Origin: Pseudomonas mediterranea CFBP 5447
GTDB lineage: Bacteria > Pseudomonadota > Gammaproteobacteria > Pseudomonadales > Pseudomonadaceae
Direction: 5' to 3'
Assembly: GCF_000774145.1 (NCBI RefSeq)
Contig: NZ_KN322986.1
Span: 434,001 to 498,000, forward strand
Length of the DNA: 64,000 nucleotides
Part shown: positions 49,525-57,990 of the stretch, piece after piece
How the letters are laid out: the number at the start of each line of letters is the position of its first letter
Position numbering within the stretch: the first letter of the stretch is position 1
Notes under the pieces: model-generated
What the model was told of the DNA's origin: nothing
Database searches by the model: none
The model's input: only the letters and a program-made list of their open reading frames with translations
Translations under genes and position numbers: made by a program

Positions 49525-51063
49525 TCAGCTCAAGGCCTTGCGATTGAAGTCCCGCAGACGGAATCCCATCAGCAGCAACATGCCGAAATACGCCGCCACA
49601 CCCGCGACGACCAGCATCCCCAGGCGCAGGAAACGCTCGAGCATCTGCCCGCCGCCCCAGGCTGGCATGAAGTGCATCGCCGCCAGCAGTACCGCCGACA
49701 TCACCCCCACGGCCACCAGCAGCTTGAGGCCGAACTTGCCCCAGCCCGGCTGCGGTTGATACATCTTCTGCTTGCGCAACTGGTAGAACAGCAGCCCGGC
49801 ATTGAGGCACGCGCCAATACTGATCGCCAGGGCCAGGCCGGCGTGGGCCAGGGGACCGATCAGCAAAAGGTTGAACAATTGCGTCATCACCAGGGTGAAA
49901 ATGGCGATCTTTACCGGTGTGCGGATGTTCTGCTGCGCATAGAAACCTGGCGCCAGCACCTTGATCAGGATGATTCCCAACAACCCCACCGAGTAAGCGA
50001 TCAAGGCCCGCTGGGTCATCAGGGCATCGTACGCCTTGAACTGGCCGTACTGGAACAGCGAGACGGTCAGGGGTTCCGCCAGGATCCCCAACGCTACCGC
50101 GCAGGGCAACACCAACACAAAACACAGGCGCAGGCCCCAGTCGAGAATGCGCGAGTACTCCTGGCGATCCTGGCTGGCATAGGTCTTGGCCAGGGTCGGC
50201 AACAGGATCGTGCCCAACGCCACGCCCAGCACGCCGGACGGCAATTCCATCAGACGGTCGGCGTAGTACATCCACGACACCGAGCCGGCCACCAGGAACG
50301 AGGCAAAGATGGTGTTGATGATCAGGGAAATCTGGCTGACCGATACCCCGAGGATTGCCGGCAACATCTGCTTGAGCACCCGCCAGACGCCGCTGTCGCG
50401 CAGATTCAGGCGCGGCAGTACCAGCATGCCGATCTTCTTCAGGTAGGGCAGTTGATACAGCAGTTGCGCCAGGCCGCCCGCCAGTACGGCCCAACCGAGG
50501 GCCATCACCGGAGGGTTGAAGTACGGCGTCAGGAACACCGCAAACACGATCATGCTGACATTGAGCAGCGTCGGCACGAAGGCCGGCACCGAAAACCGGT
50601 TCCAGGTATTGAGGATCGCCCCGGCCAGCGACGACAGGGAAATCAGCAATATATAAGGAAAGGTCACCCGCAAGAGATCCGTGGTGAGCTGGTATTTTTC
50701 CGGGGTATCGGTGAAACCCGGTGCCGTGGCCCAGATCACCCAGGGCGCGGCGAGCATGCCAGCCGTCGTGACGAGCGCCAGCACCAGTGTCAGAAGACCA
50801 GTGACATAGGCGATGAACGTGCGGGTCGCCTCGTCGCCCTTCTGGCTTTTATATTCCGCCAGGATCGGCACGAAGGCTTGGGAAAACGCCCCTTCGGCGA
50901 AGATCCGACGCAGCAGGTTGGGCAATTTGAAGGCGATGAAGAAGGCGTCGGTGGCCATTCCGGCGCCGAATATCCGTGCGATGAGCGTGTCGCGAACAAA
51001 CCCCAGGACGCGGGAAAGCATCGTGATAGAGCTGACGGCAGCCAACGATTTGAGCAGATTCAT
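49525..51063 (-). CDS. murJ: lipid II flippase MurJ
   Basis: A 512-residue inner-membrane protein of the MOP exporter superfamily with about 14 membrane segments. It flips lipid II for peptidoglycan synthesis. The N-terminus MNLLKSLAAVSSITMLSRVLGFVRDTLIARIFGAG (in two halves) and EGAFSQAFVPILAEYK are the family blocks; NTIFASFLVAGSVSWMYYADRLMELPSGVLGVALGT is the central one. It is divergent from rpsT, as in P. aeruginosa. Confidence 0.95.
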   Translation of the reverse strand: MNLLKSLAAVSSITMLSRVLGFVRDTLIARIFGAGMATDAFFIAFKLPNLLRRIFAEGAFSQAFVPILAEYKSQKGDEATRTFIAYVTGLLTLVLALVTTAGMLAAPWVIWATAPGFTDTPEKYQLTTDLLRVTFPYILLISLSSLAGAILNTWNRFSVPAFVPTLLNVSMIVFAVFLTPYFNPPVMALGWAVLAGGLAQLLYQLPYLKKIGMLVLPRLNLRDSGVWRVLKQMLPAILGVSVSQISLIINTIFASFLVAGSVSWMYYADRLMELPSGVLGVALGTILLPTLAKTYASQDRQEYSRILDWGLRLCFVLVLPCAVALGILAEPLTVSLFQYGQFKAYDALMTQRALIAYSVGLLGIILIKVLAPGFYAQQNIRTPVKIAIFTLVMTQLFNLLLIGPLAHAGLALAISIGACLNAGLLFYQLRKQKMYQPQPGWGKFGLKLLVAVGVMSAVLLAAMHFMPAWGGGQMLERFLRLGMLVVAGVAAYFGMLLLMGFRLRDFNRKALS

Positions 51064-51235
51064 GAAAAGAGTTTCAGCCTGTCGATAAACAGCAGGCGAA
51101 CAACGCGCCCACTTGTGCGATACTCCGCGCCGCTAAACAGCACAGCGCCAAAGCCCGCGAGTTTACAGGTCACACGCCGGAAAGAAATCATCCGGTGCGT
51201 TGTACCTGCCATTCAGCGGAACGCGTCACCCGCCC

Positions 51236-51264
51236 TTGACAAGACCTCAACTCATCGGCATGAT
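51236..51264 (+). promoter_or_regulatory. probable sigma-70 promoter of rpsT
   Basis: A perfect -35 TTGACA (51236-51241), a 17-nt spacer and CATGAT (51259-51264), 54 nt before the rpsT start codon. Confidence 0.65.
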
Positions 51265-51317
51265 TCGCGGCCTATTTTGTTTGCTATTTCCCAAAAAGTC
51301 TTTCGAGGAGCTCGACG

Positions 51318-51596
51318 GTGGCCAACTCACCTTCCGCCAAAAAACGTGCAAAACAGGCTGAGAAGCGTCGCAGCCACAACGCCAGCCTGCGTTCCATGGT
51401 TCGTACCTACATCAAAAACGTAGTCAAGGCCATCGACGCAAAAGACGCTGAAAAAGCTCAAGCTGCTTACGTTCTGGCTGTGCCTGTTATCGACCGCATG
51501 GCCGATAAAGGCATCATCCACAAGAACAAGGCTGCTCGTCATAAGAGCCGCCTGAATGGCCACGTAAAGGCCCTGAACGTTGCCGCTGCTGCCTAA
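51318..51596 (+). CDS. rpsT: 30S ribosomal protein S20
   Basis: A 92-residue basic helical protein of the small subunit. The sequence starts VANSPSAKKRAKQAEKRRSHNASLRSM and ends in GHVKALNVAAAA. The start codon is GTG, supported by a GGAG site and by the conserved N-terminus. In E. coli rpsT starts with UUG and is autoregulated at translation; a weak start here fits the same idea but is only suggestive. A promoter and a terminator flank it, so it is monocistronic. Confidence 0.97.
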   Translation: MANSPSAKKRAKQAEKRRSHNASLRSMVRTYIKNVVKAIDAKDAEKAQAAYVLAVPVIDRMADKGIIHKNKAARHKSRLNGHVKALNVAAAA

Positions 51597-51610
51597 GCGA
51601 CGCGCTCGTT

Positions 51611-51639
51611 AAAAAACCGACCTCAGGGTCGGTTTTTTA
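51611..51639. terminator. rho-independent terminator after rpsT
   Basis: AAAAAACCGACC-TCA-GGGTCGGTTTTTTA: a 10-bp stem followed by T6, 15 nt after the rpsT stop. Confidence 0.9.
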
Positions 51640-51672
51640 TTGCCTGTGATTTTTCGCACTACACAAATTCAG

Positions 51673-51758
51673 GTGGGAGCAAGGCTTGCCCGCGACAGCA
51701 TCGCCTCGACATCAAGACGAACCGAGGCGCCTGCATCGCGGGCAAGCCTTGCTCCCAC
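51673..51758. repeat. REPIN, GCAAGGCTTGCCCGCGA variant
   Basis: Inverted REP-like units GTGGGAGCAAGGCTTGCCCGCGA and its partner, with a small palindrome between (GCCTCGAC...CCGAGGC). The core differs from the main REP family of the window, so it is a second subclass. Confidence 0.85.
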
Positions 51759-51775
51759 AGGAGTAGCGCGCGAAT

Positions 51776-52240
51776 TTATTGCGCGCGAGCCCACGGCAAA
51801 ATCGGAATTGCCGTCACCGCATTCTGCGGGCTGCCCTCGATCACGCGATCGCTGTAGACCAGGTACACCAGCGTATTACGCTTCTTGTCGAGGAACCGCA
51901 CCACCTGCATGGTCTTGAACACCAGCGAAGTGCGCTCACGGAATACTTCCTCACCATCCTTGAGCTCACCCTTGAAGCTGATCGGCCCTACCTGGCGACA
52001 GGCAATGGAGGCCTCGGCACGATCCTCGGCCAGACCCAGGCCACCTTTCACCCCACCGGTCTTGGCCCGGGACAGGTAGCAGGTCACGCCATCCACCTTG
52101 GGATCGTCGAACGCCTCGACCACGATCCGGTCGTTCGGCCCGACGAACTTGAACACCGTCGATACCTGGCCAATCTCCTCGGCCGAAGCCAGTAGCGGCA
52201 CCGCCAGCAGCAGACCGATCAATCCTTTTGCCAAACCCAT
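51776..52240 (-). CDS. creA: CreA family periplasmic protein
   Basis: A 154-residue protein with a signal peptide (MGLAKGLIGLLLAVPLLASA, about 20 residues). The mature part shows the CreA pattern: IGQVSTVFKFVGPNDRIVVEAFDDPKVDGVTCYLSRAKTGG in consecutive parts, a second conserved Cys in EASIACRQVGPI, and VYLVYSDRVIEGSPQNAVTAI. The two Cys may form a disulfide. The function of CreA is unknown. It lies 9 nt after proB and may be co-transcribed with it. Confidence 0.9.
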   Translation of the reverse strand: MGLAKGLIGLLLAVPLLASAEEIGQVSTVFKFVGPNDRIVVEAFDDPKVDGVTCYLSRAKTGGVKGGLGLAEDRAEASIACRQVGPISFKGELKDGEEVFRERTSLVFKTMQVVRFLDKKRNTLVYLVYSDRVIEGSPQNAVTAIPILPWARAQ

Positions 52241-52249
52241 GTAATTTCC

Positions 52250-53368
52250 TTAGACAAGAATCAGGTTGTCGCGGTGAACCAGCTCAGGCTCAGCCATGTA
52301 ACCCAGCAGGCCGACAATCGCATCAGACGATTGCCCGATGATTTTCTGTGCCTCCAGCGCACTGTAGTTAGCCAGGCCACGGGCGATCTCGCGACCATCC
52401 GGCGCCACGCACACGACCATTTCGCCACGCCGGAAACTGCCCTGGACCAGCTTCACGCCCACCGGCAGCAGGCTTTTGTTGCCCTGGGACAGCGCCGTCA
52501 CGGCCCCCGCATCCAGCACCAGCGTGCCGCGGGTTTGCAGGTGCCCGGCCAGCCACTGCTTGCGCGCCGCCAGCATGCCGCGCTCAGGCGAGAGCAACGT
52601 ACCGATGTGCTCACCCGCCTTCAGGCGATCCAACACCCGCTCCAGCCGACCACCGATGATGATGGTGTGAGCACCGGAGCGCGCCGCCAGACGCGCAGCA
52701 CGCAGCTTGGTCTGCATGCCACCGCGCCCCAGCGCGCCGCCGGTGCCGCCCGCCACCGCATCCAGGGCCGGATCATCGGCACGGGCTTCATAAATCAGCT
52801 TGGCGTCGGGGTTGGTGCGCGGATCGGCGTCGAACATGCCGTCGCGATCCGTGAGAATCACCAGCAGATCGGCTTCCACCAGGTTTGCCACCAGCGCGGC
52901 CAGGGTGTCGTTGTCACCGAAGCGGATCTCATCGGTGACCACGGTATCGTTCTCGTTGATCACCGGAATGACCTTCAGCTCTACCAGCGCCCGCAAGGTG
53001 CTGCGGGCATTGAGGTAGCGCTTGCGGTCGGAGAGGTCATCGTGGGTCAGGAGAATCTGCGCCGTATGACGGCCATGCTCGGCAAAGCTGGATTCCCAGG
53101 CCTGCACAAGGCCCATCTGGCCAATGGCGGCGGCCGCCTGCAATTCGTGCATCGCGCTGGGTCGCGACGTCCAGCCCAGACGGCTCATGCCGGCTGCCAC
53201 AGCCCCCGAAGAGACCAGCACCAGCTCGACGCCAGCCTCATGCAAGGCCACCATCTGCTCGACCCACACCGCCATTGCCTTGCGATCCAGGCCCTTGCCA
53301 TCCGCCGTCAGCAGTGCGCTACCGATCTTCACGACCCAGCGCCGCGCACCCGTCACCTTGCTCCGCAT
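52250..53368 (-). CDS. proB: glutamate 5-kinase
   Basis: A 372-residue enzyme for the first step of proline synthesis. The amino-acid kinase domain has VVKIGSALLTADGKGLD, VSSGAVAAGMSRLG, INENDTVVTDEIRFGDND and a GTGGALGRGGMQTKLRAA loop. A C-terminal PUA domain (about 280-370) follows. I take the second of two adjacent ATGs (53368), which gives the PAO1 length; 53371 is equally possible. It belongs to the rplU-rpmA-obg-proB-creA row, although a 277-bp gap with a REPIN separates it from obg. Confidence 0.95.
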   Translation of the reverse strand: MRSKVTGARRWVVKIGSALLTADGKGLDRKAMAVWVEQMVALHEAGVELVLVSSGAVAAGMSRLGWTSRPSAMHELQAAAAIGQMGLVQAWESSFAEHGRHTAQILLTHDDLSDRKRYLNARSTLRALVELKVIPVINENDTVVTDEIRFGDNDTLAALVANLVEADLLVILTDRDGMFDADPRTNPDAKLIYEARADDPALDAVAGGTGGALGRGGMQTKLRAARLAARSGAHTIIIGGRLERVLDRLKAGEHIGTLLSPERGMLAARKQWLAGHLQTRGTLVLDAGAVTALSQGNKSLLPVGVKLVQGSFRRGEMVVCVAPDGREIARGLANYSALEAQKIIGQSSDAIVGLLGYMAEPELVHRDNLILV

Positions 53369-53523
53369 CATCTTCAACCTTTGCCAGCGGACGACGCGAC
53401 CCAGCGCCATCCATGGGATTATTCGTATTTGCGTTTTGCAGACACCAAAACGCCGCTCGAATGAGCGGCGCCCTGGAAACCGGCTGGCTGCGATGATAAC
53501 ACCGCGCCGAGCCACTTAAACCC

Positions 53524-53612
53524 TGTGGGAGCGAGCCTGCTCGCGAAAGCGCTGGATCAGCAACATGGATATTGGCTGATATAACGCATTCGCGAGCAGG
53601 CTCGCTCCCACA
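53524..53612. repeat. REPIN
   Basis: An inverted pair of TGTGGGAGCGAGCCTGCTCGCGAA units about 42 nt apart, between obg and proB, which are read in the same direction. Confidence 0.9.
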
Positions 53613-53645
53613 GGTTTCGCAGCTTAACTGACGAACATCTCAGGA

Positions 53646-54869
53646 TCAGTCGCGAACGTAGATGATCTCCGGACCATCTTCATCATCCACATCTTCCTCA
53701 TCCCAGTCATCTTCGCCGATGTCATGGACCGACCTCACACCACTGCGACGCAAGGCACGCTGGTCATCCAGCGCCTGCAGTTGCGCACGGGCTTCGTCTT
53801 CGATGCGCTGGTCGAGCTCGGCCAGTTCTTCCTTGTAGACAGGGTCATTGGCCAGGCGATCGGCGCGATCTTCCAGGTAGCGCATGATGTCATGGCACAG
53901 GCGCTCGGTACCTTCTTTGGCAATGGCGGAGATCACGTAGACCGGACCGTCCCACTCCAGGCGGTCGACGATTTCCTTGACCCGCTCCTCGTGCTCTTCT
54001 TCAAGGATCTGGTCGCACTTGTTCAGCACCAGCCAGCGATCACGCTCGACCAGGGCCGGACTGAACTTGGCCAACTCGCTGACGATGACCTCGGCGGCAT
54101 CGGCGGGACTGCTTTCATCCAACGGCGCCATGTCCACGAGATGCAGCAACAGGCGGGTACGGGACAAGTGCTTGAGGAAGCGAATCCCCAGGCCGGCGCC
54201 ATCGGAAGCACCCTCGATCAGGCCCGGGATGTCCGCGATCACGAAGCTCTTCCAACGGTCGACACTGACCACACCCAGGTTCGGCACCAGGGTAGTGAAC
54301 GGGTAGTCCGCCACTTTCGGCTTGGCGGCCGACACCGAACGAATGAAGGTACTTTTACCCGCGTTCGGCAAGCCCAGCAGGCCTACGTCGGCCAGCACCT
54401 TCATTTCCAGCTTCAGGTCACGCTGCTCGCCCGGCTTGCCTGGCGTGGTCTGGCGCGGCGCGCGGTTGGTGCTGGACTTGAAGCGGGTGTTGCCTAGGCC
54501 GTGCCAACCACCGTGAGCCACCAGCAGGCGCTGCCCCGGCTTGGTCAGGTCGCCAATGACTTCCTGGGTCGCGGAGTCGATCACCGTGGTACCGACAGGA
54601 ACACGCAGAACCAGATCCTCGCCCTTTTTACCGGTGCAATCGGTGCTGCCACCATTGGAGCCACGCTCGGCATCGAAGTGGCGGGTGTAACGATAGTCCA
54701 CCAGGGTGTTGAGGTTTTCGTCGGCGAGCATGAAGATCGAGCCGCCGTCGCCGCCGTCACCACCGTTCGGACCACCGTTTTCAATGAACTTTTCCCGACG
54801 GAAACTCATGCAACCATTGCCGCCGTCGCCGGCTTTTACTCGAATCGATACTTCATCAACAAACTTCAT
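53646..54869 (-). CDS. obg: ribosome-associated GTPase Obg (CgtA)
   Basis: A 407-residue GTPase of late 50S assembly and the stress response. The glycine-rich Obg fold is at the N-terminus (MKFVDEVSIRVKAGDGGNGCMSFRRE, GGPNGGDGGDGGS). The G domain from about residue 160 has the P-loop LLGLPNAGKSTFI, DIPGLIEGAS and NKCD. The C-terminus is short and acidic (DIGEDDWDEEDVDDEDGPE), as in gammaproteobacterial Obg. It lies downstream of rplU-rpmA, the universal order. Confidence 0.97.
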   Translation of the reverse strand: MKFVDEVSIRVKAGDGGNGCMSFRREKFIENGGPNGGDGGDGGSIFMLADENLNTLVDYRYTRHFDAERGSNGGSTDCTGKKGEDLVLRVPVGTTVIDSATQEVIGDLTKPGQRLLVAHGGWHGLGNTRFKSSTNRAPRQTTPGKPGEQRDLKLEMKVLADVGLLGLPNAGKSTFIRSVSAAKPKVADYPFTTLVPNLGVVSVDRWKSFVIADIPGLIEGASDGAGLGIRFLKHLSRTRLLLHLVDMAPLDESSPADAAEVIVSELAKFSPALVERDRWLVLNKCDQILEEEHEERVKEIVDRLEWDGPVYVISAIAKEGTERLCHDIMRYLEDRADRLANDPVYKEELAELDQRIEDEARAQLQALDDQRALRRSGVRSVHDIGEDDWDEEDVDDEDGPEIIYVRD

Positions 54870-55014
54870 GACATACGCCTCTCGTCATACGGACGAGTCG
54901 AAAAAACAAGACATAAGACTCTTGCAAAAATGAACGCAGCGACCAGATCAAGCGCCCGATGGCAGCGCCGGCAGCCCATACAAACAGCTTTGCAAGAGAC
55001 TCACCCCACAAACG

Positions 55015-55043
55015 AAAAAGCCCCGTCGCAAGACAGGGCTTCT
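55015..55043 (-). terminator. terminator between rpmA and obg
   Basis: On the minus strand AAGCCCTGTC-TTGC-GACGGGGCTTTTTCG forms a 10-bp stem with one mismatch and a T run, 15 nt after the rpmA stop. It probably lowers read-through into obg, so ribosomal protein output exceeds Obg. Confidence 0.75.
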
Positions 55044-55058
55044 CCAGCATCCTCGCGA

Positions 55059-55316
55059 TTAAGCCGCGACAACGCTCACGTAACGGCGGTTGAACGCGCC
55101 CTTTACTTCGAACTTGATCACGCCTTCGATTTTAGCGAAGAGGGTGTGATCCTTACCCATGCCCACACCGTAACCGGCGTGGAATTGGGTGCCGCGCTGA
55201 CGCACGATGATGTTGCCAGCCTTGATGACCTGGCCGCCATACATCTTCACGCCAAGGCGTTTGGCTTCTGAGTCGCGACCGTTACGGGTACTACCACCAG
55301 CTTTTTTGTGTGCCAT
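55059..55316 (-). CDS. rpmA: 50S ribosomal protein L27
   Basis: An 85-residue protein starting MAHKKAGGSTRNGRDSEAKRLG, with its N-terminal tail reaching the peptidyl transferase centre. The conserved VRQRGTQFHAG and KDHTLFAKIEGVIKFE segments are intact. No cleaved N-terminal extension of the Firmicutes type is present. It follows rplU by 35 nt. Confidence 0.97.
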   Translation of the reverse strand: MAHKKAGGSTRNGRDSEAKRLGVKMYGGQVIKAGNIIVRQRGTQFHAGYGVGMGKDHTLFAKIEGVIKFEVKGAFNRRYVSVVAA

Positions 55317-55351
55317 GAGTTCAATTCTCCTAGTGAGGAATTAGGCTGAAA

Positions 55352-55666
55352 TTAAGCCTGAATACCGGTGATTTTGATCTCGGTGTACCACTGGCGGTGG
55401 CCCATACGCTTCATGTGGTGCTTACGACGACGGAACTTGATGATGCGGACTTTATCGTGACGACCTTGGGAGATCACTTCAGCCACAACGGTAGCGCCAG
55501 CAACGACTGGAGCGCCGATATTCACGTCATCGCCATTGGCGACCAACAGAACGCGATCAAAAGTCACGGATTCGCCGGTAGCGACTTCCAGTTTTTCGAT
55601 CTTCAGGTATTCACCTGGGGCGACCTTGTATTGCTTGCCACCAGTAACGATTACTGCATAAGACAT
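55352..55666 (-). CDS. rplU: 50S ribosomal protein L21
   Basis: A 104-residue L21 protein starting MSYAVIVTGGKQYKVAPGEYL and ending with the conserved KKFRRRKHHMKRMGHRQWYTEIKI-type block (here IKFRRRKHHMKRMGHRQ). I start at the ATG at 55666 with a GGAGAA site; the open frame continues upstream only by chance. First gene of rplU-rpmA, with a clear promoter further upstream. Confidence 0.97.
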   Translation of the reverse strand: MSYAVIVTGGKQYKVAPGEYLKIEKLEVATGESVTFDRVLLVANGDDVNIGAPVVAGATVVAEVISQGRHDKVRIIKFRRRKHHMKRMGHRQWYTEIKITGIQA

Positions 55667-55797
55667 GGTATTTCTCCGATAATCCTGCTCACCCAGCGCT
55701 TTAGAAGAAGAGGTATTGGCTGGCATGGCTGCATGGGCTGGAAGGCCCGGATGCAATTGCGTAAGGCAGGTGCTGCCCAGGAAGTTCAGGGTGCGCG

Positions 55798-55826
55798 ATT
55801 GTACGCAAGCTGTCCTGGCGATGCAA
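55798..55826 (-). promoter_or_regulatory. promoter of rplU-rpmA
   Basis: On the minus strand TTGCAT (55826-55821), a 17-nt spacer and TACAAT (55803-55798). A leader of about 125 nt precedes rplU. It stands back to back with the ispB promoter. Confidence 0.65.
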
Positions 55827-55844
55827 GTAGCCGTCCATCGTGCC

Positions 55845-55873
55845 TTGACAGCCCCGGACGTGGGTCCTAGCAT
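55845..55873 (+). promoter_or_regulatory. promoter of ispB
   Basis: A perfect TTGACA (55845-55850), a 17-nt spacer and TAGCAT (55868-55873), about 32 nt before the ispB start codon. Confidence 0.65.
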
Positions 55874-55905
55874 GCCGCGCAACCCTTCTGGAGCGCCTGT
55901 CGCTG

Positions 55906-56874
55906 ATGCAACCCCAAGCTTTCTACCGCGCAGTGGCGGACGATTTTAGTGCCGTCGACGGCATCATCAAGAAGCAGCTGACTTCCCGAGTGCCGCTGGT
56001 GTCGAAAATCGGCGACTACATCACCTCGGCCGGCGGCAAGCGCCTGCGTCCTTTATTGGTGCTCCTGTGTGGCAAGGCCCTGGGTCGCGAAGGCGACGAC
56101 CTGCGCCTGCTGGCTGCCACTATCGAATTCCTGCACACCGCCACCCTGCTGCATGACGACGTGGTCGACATGTCCGGCATGCGCCGTGGTCGCTCGACCG
56201 CCAATGCCATGTGGGGCAACGCCCCGAGCGTACTGGTGGGCGACTTCCTGTATTCGCGCTCGTTCGAGATGATGGTCGAACTGGGCTCGATGCCGGTGAT
56301 GAAGATCCTGTCCCAGGCCACCCGCATCATCGCCGAAGGCGAAGTACTGCAGCTGTCCAAGGTACGGGATGCCAGCACCACGGAAGAAACCTATATGGAG
56401 GTCATCCGCGGCAAGACCGCAATGCTCTTCGAAGCCTCGACCCACAGCGCCGCCGCGCTGGCCGGTGCTTCCGCGGAGCAGAGCGAAGCGCTGCGCACCT
56501 TCGGCGACCACCTGGGCGTGGCCTTTCAGTTGGTGGACGACCTGCTCGACTACAAGGGCGACGCCGAGACCCTGGGCAAGAACGTCGGTGACGACCTCGC
56601 CGAAGGCAAGCCGACCCTGCCGTTGATCTACACCATGCGCGAAGGTACGCCAGAACAGGCGGCCCTGGTACGTCAGGCCATCCAGAAAGGCGGGATCGAA
56701 GACCTGGAAAGCATTCGCGCAGCGGTCGAAGCTTCCGGCTCGCTGGACTACACCGCAAAACTGGCCCGGGACTACGTCGCCCGCGCAATCAAATGCCTCG
56801 ACGCCCTGCCGGCCAGCGAATATCGCGATGCCCTGGTGGAACTGAGCGAGTTTGCGGTCGCCCGTACCCACTGA
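55906..56874 (+). CDS. ispB: octaprenyl/polyprenyl diphosphate synthase
   Basis: A 322-residue trans-prenyltransferase that builds the ubiquinone side chain. Both Asp-rich motifs are seen: LLHDDVVD near residue 82, and LVDDLLDYKGD near 209. GGKRLRPLLVLL near 45 binds the isopentenyl diphosphate. In Pseudomonas the product is probably nonaprenyl diphosphate (Q-9), so the octaprenyl name is by family only. It is divergent from rplU, as in E. coli and PAO1. Confidence 0.95.
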   Translation: MQPQAFYRAVADDFSAVDGIIKKQLTSRVPLVSKIGDYITSAGGKRLRPLLVLLCGKALGREGDDLRLLAATIEFLHTATLLHDDVVDMSGMRRGRSTANAMWGNAPSVLVGDFLYSRSFEMMVELGSMPVMKILSQATRIIAEGEVLQLSKVRDASTTEETYMEVIRGKTAMLFEASTHSAAALAGASAEQSEALRTFGDHLGVAFQLVDDLLDYKGDAETLGKNVGDDLAEGKPTLPLIYTMREGTPEQAALVRQAIQKGGIEDLESIRAAVEASGSLDYTAKLARDYVARAIKCLDALPASEYRDALVELSEFAVARTH

Positions 56875-56896
56875 TCCAAGCCGATCATAGCGAGCT

Positions 56897-56993
56897 TTTG
56901 TGGCGAGGGAGCTTGCTCCCGCTGGGCTGCGCAGCGGCCCCGTTTTTTTGCGGCTGCTGCGCAACCGAGCGGGAGCAAGCTCCCTCGCCACAA
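56897..56993. repeat. 97-bp palindromic repeat (TGGCGAGGGAGCTTGCTCCC class)
   Basis: The arms TTTTGTGGCGAGGGAGCTTG and inverse enclose GCTGGGCTGCGCAGCGGCCCC. It has the same plan and almost the same sequence as 42953-43047, differing mainly in the central loop (GTTTTTTT). Confidence 0.85.
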
Positions 56994-57068
56994 TGACCAC
57001 TCCCCTACCCAGTTTAAAACCCTATACAATGTGCGCCCTTTTGTCCTCCTGATACCCAAGGAACCTTA

Positions 57069-57410
57069 GTGAGCACGTTGCCACCCTGCCCGAAATGCAA
57101 TTCCGAATACACCTACGAAGACGGCACCCAGCTGGTCTGCCCGGAGTGCGCCCACGAATGGTCTGCCGGCGGCGAAGTCGAAGCGGCGTCCGATGACACC
57201 GTGAAGAAAGACTCGGTCGGCAATGTCTTGCAGAACGGCGACACCATCACCGTGATCAAGGACCTCAAGGTCAAGGGCACGTCGCTGGTGGTCAAGGTGG
57301 GCACCAAGGTCAAGAACATCCGCCTGTGCGATGGCGATCATGACATCGACTGCAAGATCGATGGCATCGGCCCGATGAAACTCAAATCCGAGTTCGTCAG
57401 AAAAGTCTGA
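57069..57410 (+). CDS. yjdM: zinc-ribbon protein YjdM (PhnA family)
   Basis: A 113-residue protein. An N-terminal zinc ribbon (CPKCNSEYTYEDGTQLVCPEC) is followed by the PhnA/YjdM domain (NVLQNGDTITVIKDLKVKG, VKVGTKVKNIRLCDGDHDIDC). It was once called alkylphosphonate utilisation protein PhnA but is not a phosphonatase; the real function is unknown. It starts with GTG at 57069, behind an AAGGA site, in agreement with the family N-terminus. Confidence 0.92.
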   Translation: MSTLPPCPKCNSEYTYEDGTQLVCPECAHEWSAGGEVEAASDDTVKKDSVGNVLQNGDTITVIKDLKVKGTSLVVKVGTKVKNIRLCDGDHDIDCKIDGIGPMKLKSEFVRKV

Positions 57411-57569
57411 GTCCGCTGTATCCCATCCCGCGCCCCCGCGTGGGATGGTGCCTCGCCCTCCTCCGCTTCGACCCCGCTTTGCGCCTGCCAGCCAAACGCC
57501 AGCCATCGTGAGCTGCGACAACCCATCGTCAGAAAAAAAACCGCAATACAAATTGAGTCTTGCTATTTA

Positions 57570-57588
57570 GATAATAAGAATTATTCTC
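57570..57588. promoter_or_regulatory. Fur box
   Basis: GATAATAAGAATTATTCTC matches the 19-bp consensus GATAATGATAATCATTATC at 15 positions. It lies 27 nt before the start codon at 57616 and overlaps a likely promoter (TTGAGT at 57553, AAGAAT at 57576), so Fur-iron would repress the downstream gene. Confidence 0.8.
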
Positions 57589-57615
57589 ATCAAATCCATC
57601 AAGGAGATGAGAACC

Positions 57616-57873
57616 ATGACTTATTTGATCGATGCCTGGCTGGACCGCCCACATCCCTACCTCAGGATCCTGCATCGGGAAACCGGGGAAGTCTGCGCGG
57701 TGCTTGAAGAAGAAGCCTTGAGCGAACTACAGGATCAGGGAGACCTGGACCTCAACAGCCTGAACTCCAGCGAACCGCTGGTGCTCAAGGAACTGGTGCG
57801 AAATCTGTTCCTGTTCTGCTATGCCCGGGCGTTGCGCCCGACGGGTGATTTCAATGGCAGGTTTCACGGATGA
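57616..57873 (+). CDS. small iron-regulated protein (PA4570-like)
   Basis: An 85-residue acidic protein without signal peptide or membrane segment: MTYLIDAWLDRPHPYLRILHRETGEV, then a helix-rich part (EALSELQDQGDLDLNSL). It matches in place and look the PAO1 protein PA4570, which is reported as induced by iron starvation. The clear Fur box just upstream supports this. The ATG at 57616 has AAGGAG nine nt before it; the earlier ATG at 57607 touches the ribosome site and is unlikely. Function unknown. Confidence 0.82.
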   Translation: MTYLIDAWLDRPHPYLRILHRETGEVCAVLEEEALSELQDQGDLDLNSLNSSEPLVLKELVRNLFLFCYARALRPTGDFNGRFHG

Positions 57874-57886
57874 GCACACAAGCCCC

Positions 57887-57974
57887 GTGGGAGCGAGCCT
57901 GCTCGCGATGACGTCGTGTCAGTCACATTACTCTCGACTGACCGACCGCCATCGCGAGCAGGCTCGCTCCCACA
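57887..57974. repeat. REPIN
   Basis: An inverted pair of GTGGGAGCGAGCCTGCTCGCGATG units about 38 nt apart, between convergent genes. Confidence 0.9.
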
Positions 57975-57990
57975 AAGGCCTGTTACTGCC

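Noticed and set aside
48508..51423. 971-codon plus-strand frame opposite ribF and murJ, running into rpsT
   Set aside because: Shadow frame; it would cross the rpsT promoter and its own start lies inside ribF.
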